In this document: piece after piece, positions 4,678 to 6,037 of the stretch
How the letters are laid out: each line of letters opens with the position of its first letter
How positions within the stretch are numbered: position 1 is the stretch's first letter
Origin: Acidobacteriaceae bacterium
Lineage (GTDB): Bacteria; Acidobacteriota; Terriglobia; Terriglobales; Acidobacteriaceae
DNA: 6,037 bases
Reading direction: 5' to 3'
Assembly (NCBI GenBank): GCA_003140705.1
Contig: PLKU01000183.1
Span: 12,533 to 18,569, forward strand
Notes under the pieces: model-generated
The model's database searches: none
The model's input: the letters and a program-made list of their open reading frames with translations, nothing else
Told to the model about the DNA's origin: nothing
Position numbers and translations under genes: made by a program

Positions 4678-4917
4678 ATGAGCATTTATTACCCGCTCTA
4701 CAATTGGCTCTGCGCTCAAGCCGCGAACAATATCTCTGCTCCATTCAAGCAGATCGAGGCAATTCTTGGATTCAGCCTTCCACCCTCAGCGAGGACTAGC
4801 CCTCAATGGTGGGAAAATGATCGAAAGCACGTACAGTGCATGGCTTGGATTGAGGCAGGTTTTGAAATCAGGAACCTCAACCTTGGCAAGGAATCTGTCG
4901 AATTTGTAAAGGTGTGA
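4678..4917 (+). CDS. DUF7662-like small protein
   Basis: This 79-residue protein starts at the ATG at 4678, with AAGAAGG (4664-4670) 7 bases upstream. The sequence follows a recognisable pattern: YxPLxxWL at the start, FKQIEAILGFSLPPSA (23-38), WWENDR (44-49), a W57-containing helix with AGF (60-62), and a closing strand VEFVKV. This matches the uncharacterised small-domain family I know as DUF7662 (I/F-xx-IEE-ILGF-x-LPPSAR, WW-x-N, AW-x-AG-(W/Y)); the function is unknown. Such proteins are often scattered in accessory DNA. It lies 23 bases after the zinc-finger-like gene, suggesting a two-gene unit, and about 180 bases before the operator array of the MmpAB operon. Confidence 0.8.
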   Translation: MSIYYPLYNWLCAQAANNISAPFKQIEAILGFSLPPSARTSPQWWENDRKHVQCMAWIEAGFEIRNLNLGKESVEFVKV

Positions 4918-5097
4918 ACCTCAAACCTGATGGCCAGCGGGATTCTCATTTATCCGTCATGGGCCACGCCAACAAGCCGTCGCATTGGGCTACGATTAGC
5001 CCAGGAATTCGAATGGGTCCACTAAACCTCCGGAGAGAAAGAACCTGTCTGGAAGTTGTTGCAAATGATGAGTCGTCCAAGATCGTTGTCCTCAGTT

Positions 5098-5115
5098 GGC
5101 TATTTATAGATAGCT
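5098..5115 (+). promoter_or_regulatory. Operator-like palindrome 1 upstream of mmpA
   Basis: The site contains GCTAT - 6 bases - ATAGC with perfect arms (5099-5103 and 5110-5114). It is the first of three such sites whose starts are exactly 33 bases apart, and lies upstream of the -35 element. Confidence 0.65.
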
Positions 5116-5130
5116 AGTTTTCTAGAATAT

Positions 5131-5148
5131 GGCTATTTATACATAGAC
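5131..5148 (+). promoter_or_regulatory. Operator-like palindrome 2, overlapping the -35 region
   Basis: GCTAT - TTATAC - ATAGA (5132-5147) shares GGCTATTTATA with site 1 and has one arm mismatch. It overlaps the TAGACA -35 element (5144-5149). Confidence 0.62.
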
Positions 5149-5172
5149 ATATTTCCTGCACTATGCTATCTT
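5144..5172 (+). promoter_or_regulatory. Extended -10 promoter of the mmpAB operon
   Basis: TAGACA (5144-5149, 5/6 to TTGACA), a 17-base spacer, and TATCTT (5167-5172) preceded by TGC (5164-5166), which supplies the extended -10. Transcription would start near 5179, leaving a leader of about 24 bases. Operators 2 and 3 overlap the -35 and -10, so a bound repressor would exclude RNA polymerase. Confidence 0.55.
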
Positions 5173-5181
5173 TACATAGCC
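5164..5181 (+). promoter_or_regulatory. Operator-like palindrome 3, overlapping the -10 region
   Basis: GCTAT - CTTTAC - ATAGC (5165-5180) has perfect arms and covers the extended -10 element and the expected start of transcription, ending 21 bases before the mmpA ATG at 5203. Confidence 0.65.
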
Positions 5182-5202
5182 ACACAAGATAGGATGTCTG
5201 TG

Positions 5203-5649
5203 ATGCGCGACCACTTCCGGCAACTTCGATCCCAGCAACTCGACCGAGCGCTAGCCCCCTTGCGCTCGTTGCAACTCCCCCGCCCTCCGAAGGGTTGGAT
5301 TCGCGCCATCCGCGAGGCGCTAGGCGTCTCTTCCGGGGACCTGGCCGAGAGAATGCAGACGAACCGGTCGCTGGTCATGCAGCAGGAGAAGTCGGAGGCT
5401 GAGGACCGGATCACTCTCAAAAGTCTGCGCGCCTATGCCAACGCGCTCGACTGTGACCTCGTCTACGCTTTTGTCCCCCGCGCAGACACCCTTCAAGGAC
5501 TTGTGGATGCGCGCGCGCGCTTCGCAGCCAAAGCAAACGTCCTGGGCGTCGAGCACACAATGGCACTTGAGAACCAGGCGAGCGGCAATCTGGAACAGGC
5601 CATTGAGGCCGAGACCGAGCGGCTCACGAGAAAGCGCAAACGGACATGA
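5203..5649 (+). CDS. Mobile mystery protein A: HTH repressor and probable Fic antitoxin
   Basis: This 148-residue protein fits the mobile mystery protein A family (TIGR02612), an XRE-type HTH protein always encoded just upstream of a Fic partner. An N-terminal helix has the family-style QQLDRALAPLR (11-21), followed by GWIRAIREALGVSSGDLAERM (31-51), QTNRSLVMQQEKSE as turn and recognition helix, and TLKSLRAYANALDCDLVYAFVPR closing the HTH domain. The C-terminal part is helical and ends in a basic tail (RKRKRT). Within it, T119-M-A-L-E123-N124 matches the Fic-inhibitory motif (S/T)xxxE(G/N). The start at 5203 is preferred because AGGA (5191-5194) lies 8 bases upstream and it gives the family-like MRDHFRQLRSQQLD start; an ATG at 5194 overlaps that site and would add three residues. 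It likely represses its own operon through the three palindromes upstream. Confidence 0.9.
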   Translation: MRDHFRQLRSQQLDRALAPLRSLQLPRPPKGWIRAIREALGVSSGDLAERMQTNRSLVMQQEKSEAEDRITLKSLRAYANALDCDLVYAFVPRADTLQGLVDARARFAAKANVLGVEHTMALENQASGNLEQAIEAETERLTRKRKRT

Positions 5650-6037
5650 CAATCTTCACCACGGGAGATGGCAATACACCGCTGTCTCCCGACGAGCAAG
5701 CCGACCTCATTCCCAACCTCGCCACGAAGGAAGAGCTTAACGAGTTCGAGCGGGCAAATATTCTTCTGGCCTATGACTGGGCTCTGGCTCCGCGGAATAT
5801 TCGCCGGCAAGATCCTCTGACTGAACCTTACCTCCGAGACCTACACCGTCGAATGTTCGACCAGACATGGAAGTGGGCAGGCATCTACAGAACCACCGAA
5901 AAAAATATCGGGATCGCACACTACCAAATCCGCGACGCACTAGGCGCTCTTTTGGGCGACGCCCGCTACCGGGTCGAACACCAGACCTTTCCACCTGATG
6001 AGATCGCCGTCCGCTTTCACCATCGTCTGGTCTCGAT
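5646..6037 (+). CDS. Mobile mystery protein B, Fic-domain protein (3' end outside window)
   Basis: The ATG at 5646 overlaps the stop of the preceding gene (ATGA), the sign of translational coupling. The visible 130 residues match mobile mystery protein B (TIGR02613): MTIFTTGDGNTPLSPDEQAD, the ATKEELNEFERANI segment, then the Fic-core features LRDLHRRMFDQTWKWAGIYR and RFHHRLVS near the edge. The catalytic HPFxx(G/D)NGR loop is expected immediately after the window end and cannot be checked. No (S/T)xxxE(G/N) inhibitory motif is present in the visible part, in contrast to the Fic protein at 1299-2399, so inhibition is more likely supplied by the HTH partner. Expected role: AMP transfer to a cellular target, held in check by MmpA; the target and the biological role are unknown. 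Confidence 0.9.
   Translation, partial: MTIFTTGDGNTPLSPDEQADLIPNLATKEELNEFERANILLAYDWALAPRNIRRQDPLTEPYLRDLHRRMFDQTWKWAGIYRTTEKNIGIAHYQIRDALGALLGDARYRVEHQTFPPDEIAVRFHHRLVS

Noticed and set aside
4914..5117. 67-codon frame starting at a GTG overlapping the stop of the DUF7662-like gene
   Set aside because: The overlap suggests coupling, but the translation has no recognisable features, no clear ribosome site, and its end runs into the first operator. I treat the stretch as intergenic.
5098..5181. The 33-bp periodic repeat as a CRISPR or iteron array
   Set aside because: There are only three imperfect units of contiguous 33 bp with no variable spacers, and they overlap a promoter directly before an HTH gene. 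Operators explain them better than CRISPR or a replication origin.

Overview
The window looks like an accessory stretch of a moderately GC-rich bacterial chromosome. Several small, unrelated secreted or membrane proteins with strong GGAGG-type ribosome sites, large intergenic gaps, and an A/C-rich intergenic element flanked by inverted repeats suggest an Acidobacteriota (Terriglobia-like) soil bacterium. That assignment is an inference from style, because no marker gene is present.

Layout: (1) 3-164 holds the tail of an unidentified gene. (2) 259-702 encodes a small exported protein, followed by a perfect 10-bp hairpin. (3) 703-1169 has no convincing gene of its own. (4) 1170-2513 is the most notable object in the window. 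It is a 1344-bp unit bounded by 29-bp terminal inverted repeats (27/29 identical) and flanked on both sides by the same 8-bp sequence, GCCAAATG, exactly as expected of a target-site duplication. Its only gene is a class II Fic-domain protein (AMPylase type) with its own extended -10 promoter. There is no transposase, so it reads as a mobile insertion cassette that moves a Fic gene in trans. Removing the insert restores a 55-codon minus-strand ORF, so the insertion may have broken a small gene. (5) A good sigma70-type promoter just outside the element drives a secreted two-repeat protein (2660-3436). (6) 3437-3865 is a gap with a terminator-like structure and a dispersed-repeat-like element. 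(7) 3866-4288 encodes a four-helix membrane protein with a clear downstream terminator. (8) 4484-4654 and 4678-4917 encode a 56-residue Cys/His zinc-finger-like protein and a DUF7662-like protein. (9) 5098-6037 is a 'mobile mystery protein' A/B operon: three palindromic operator sites at an exact 33-bp period over an extended -10 promoter, an HTH protein (MmpA), and a Fic protein (MmpB) that overlaps it by 4 bp and runs off the window just before its catalytic motif.

The two Fic systems appear to use different control logic. The first carries an inhibitory (S/T)xxxE(G/N) motif in its own N-terminus. The visible part of the second lacks one, but its HTH partner has a matching TMALEN motif in its C-terminal helix. 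MmpA could therefore be both the operon repressor and the class I type Fic antitoxin. Together with the TIR-bounded cassette, this makes the window a small hotspot of mobile Fic genes.
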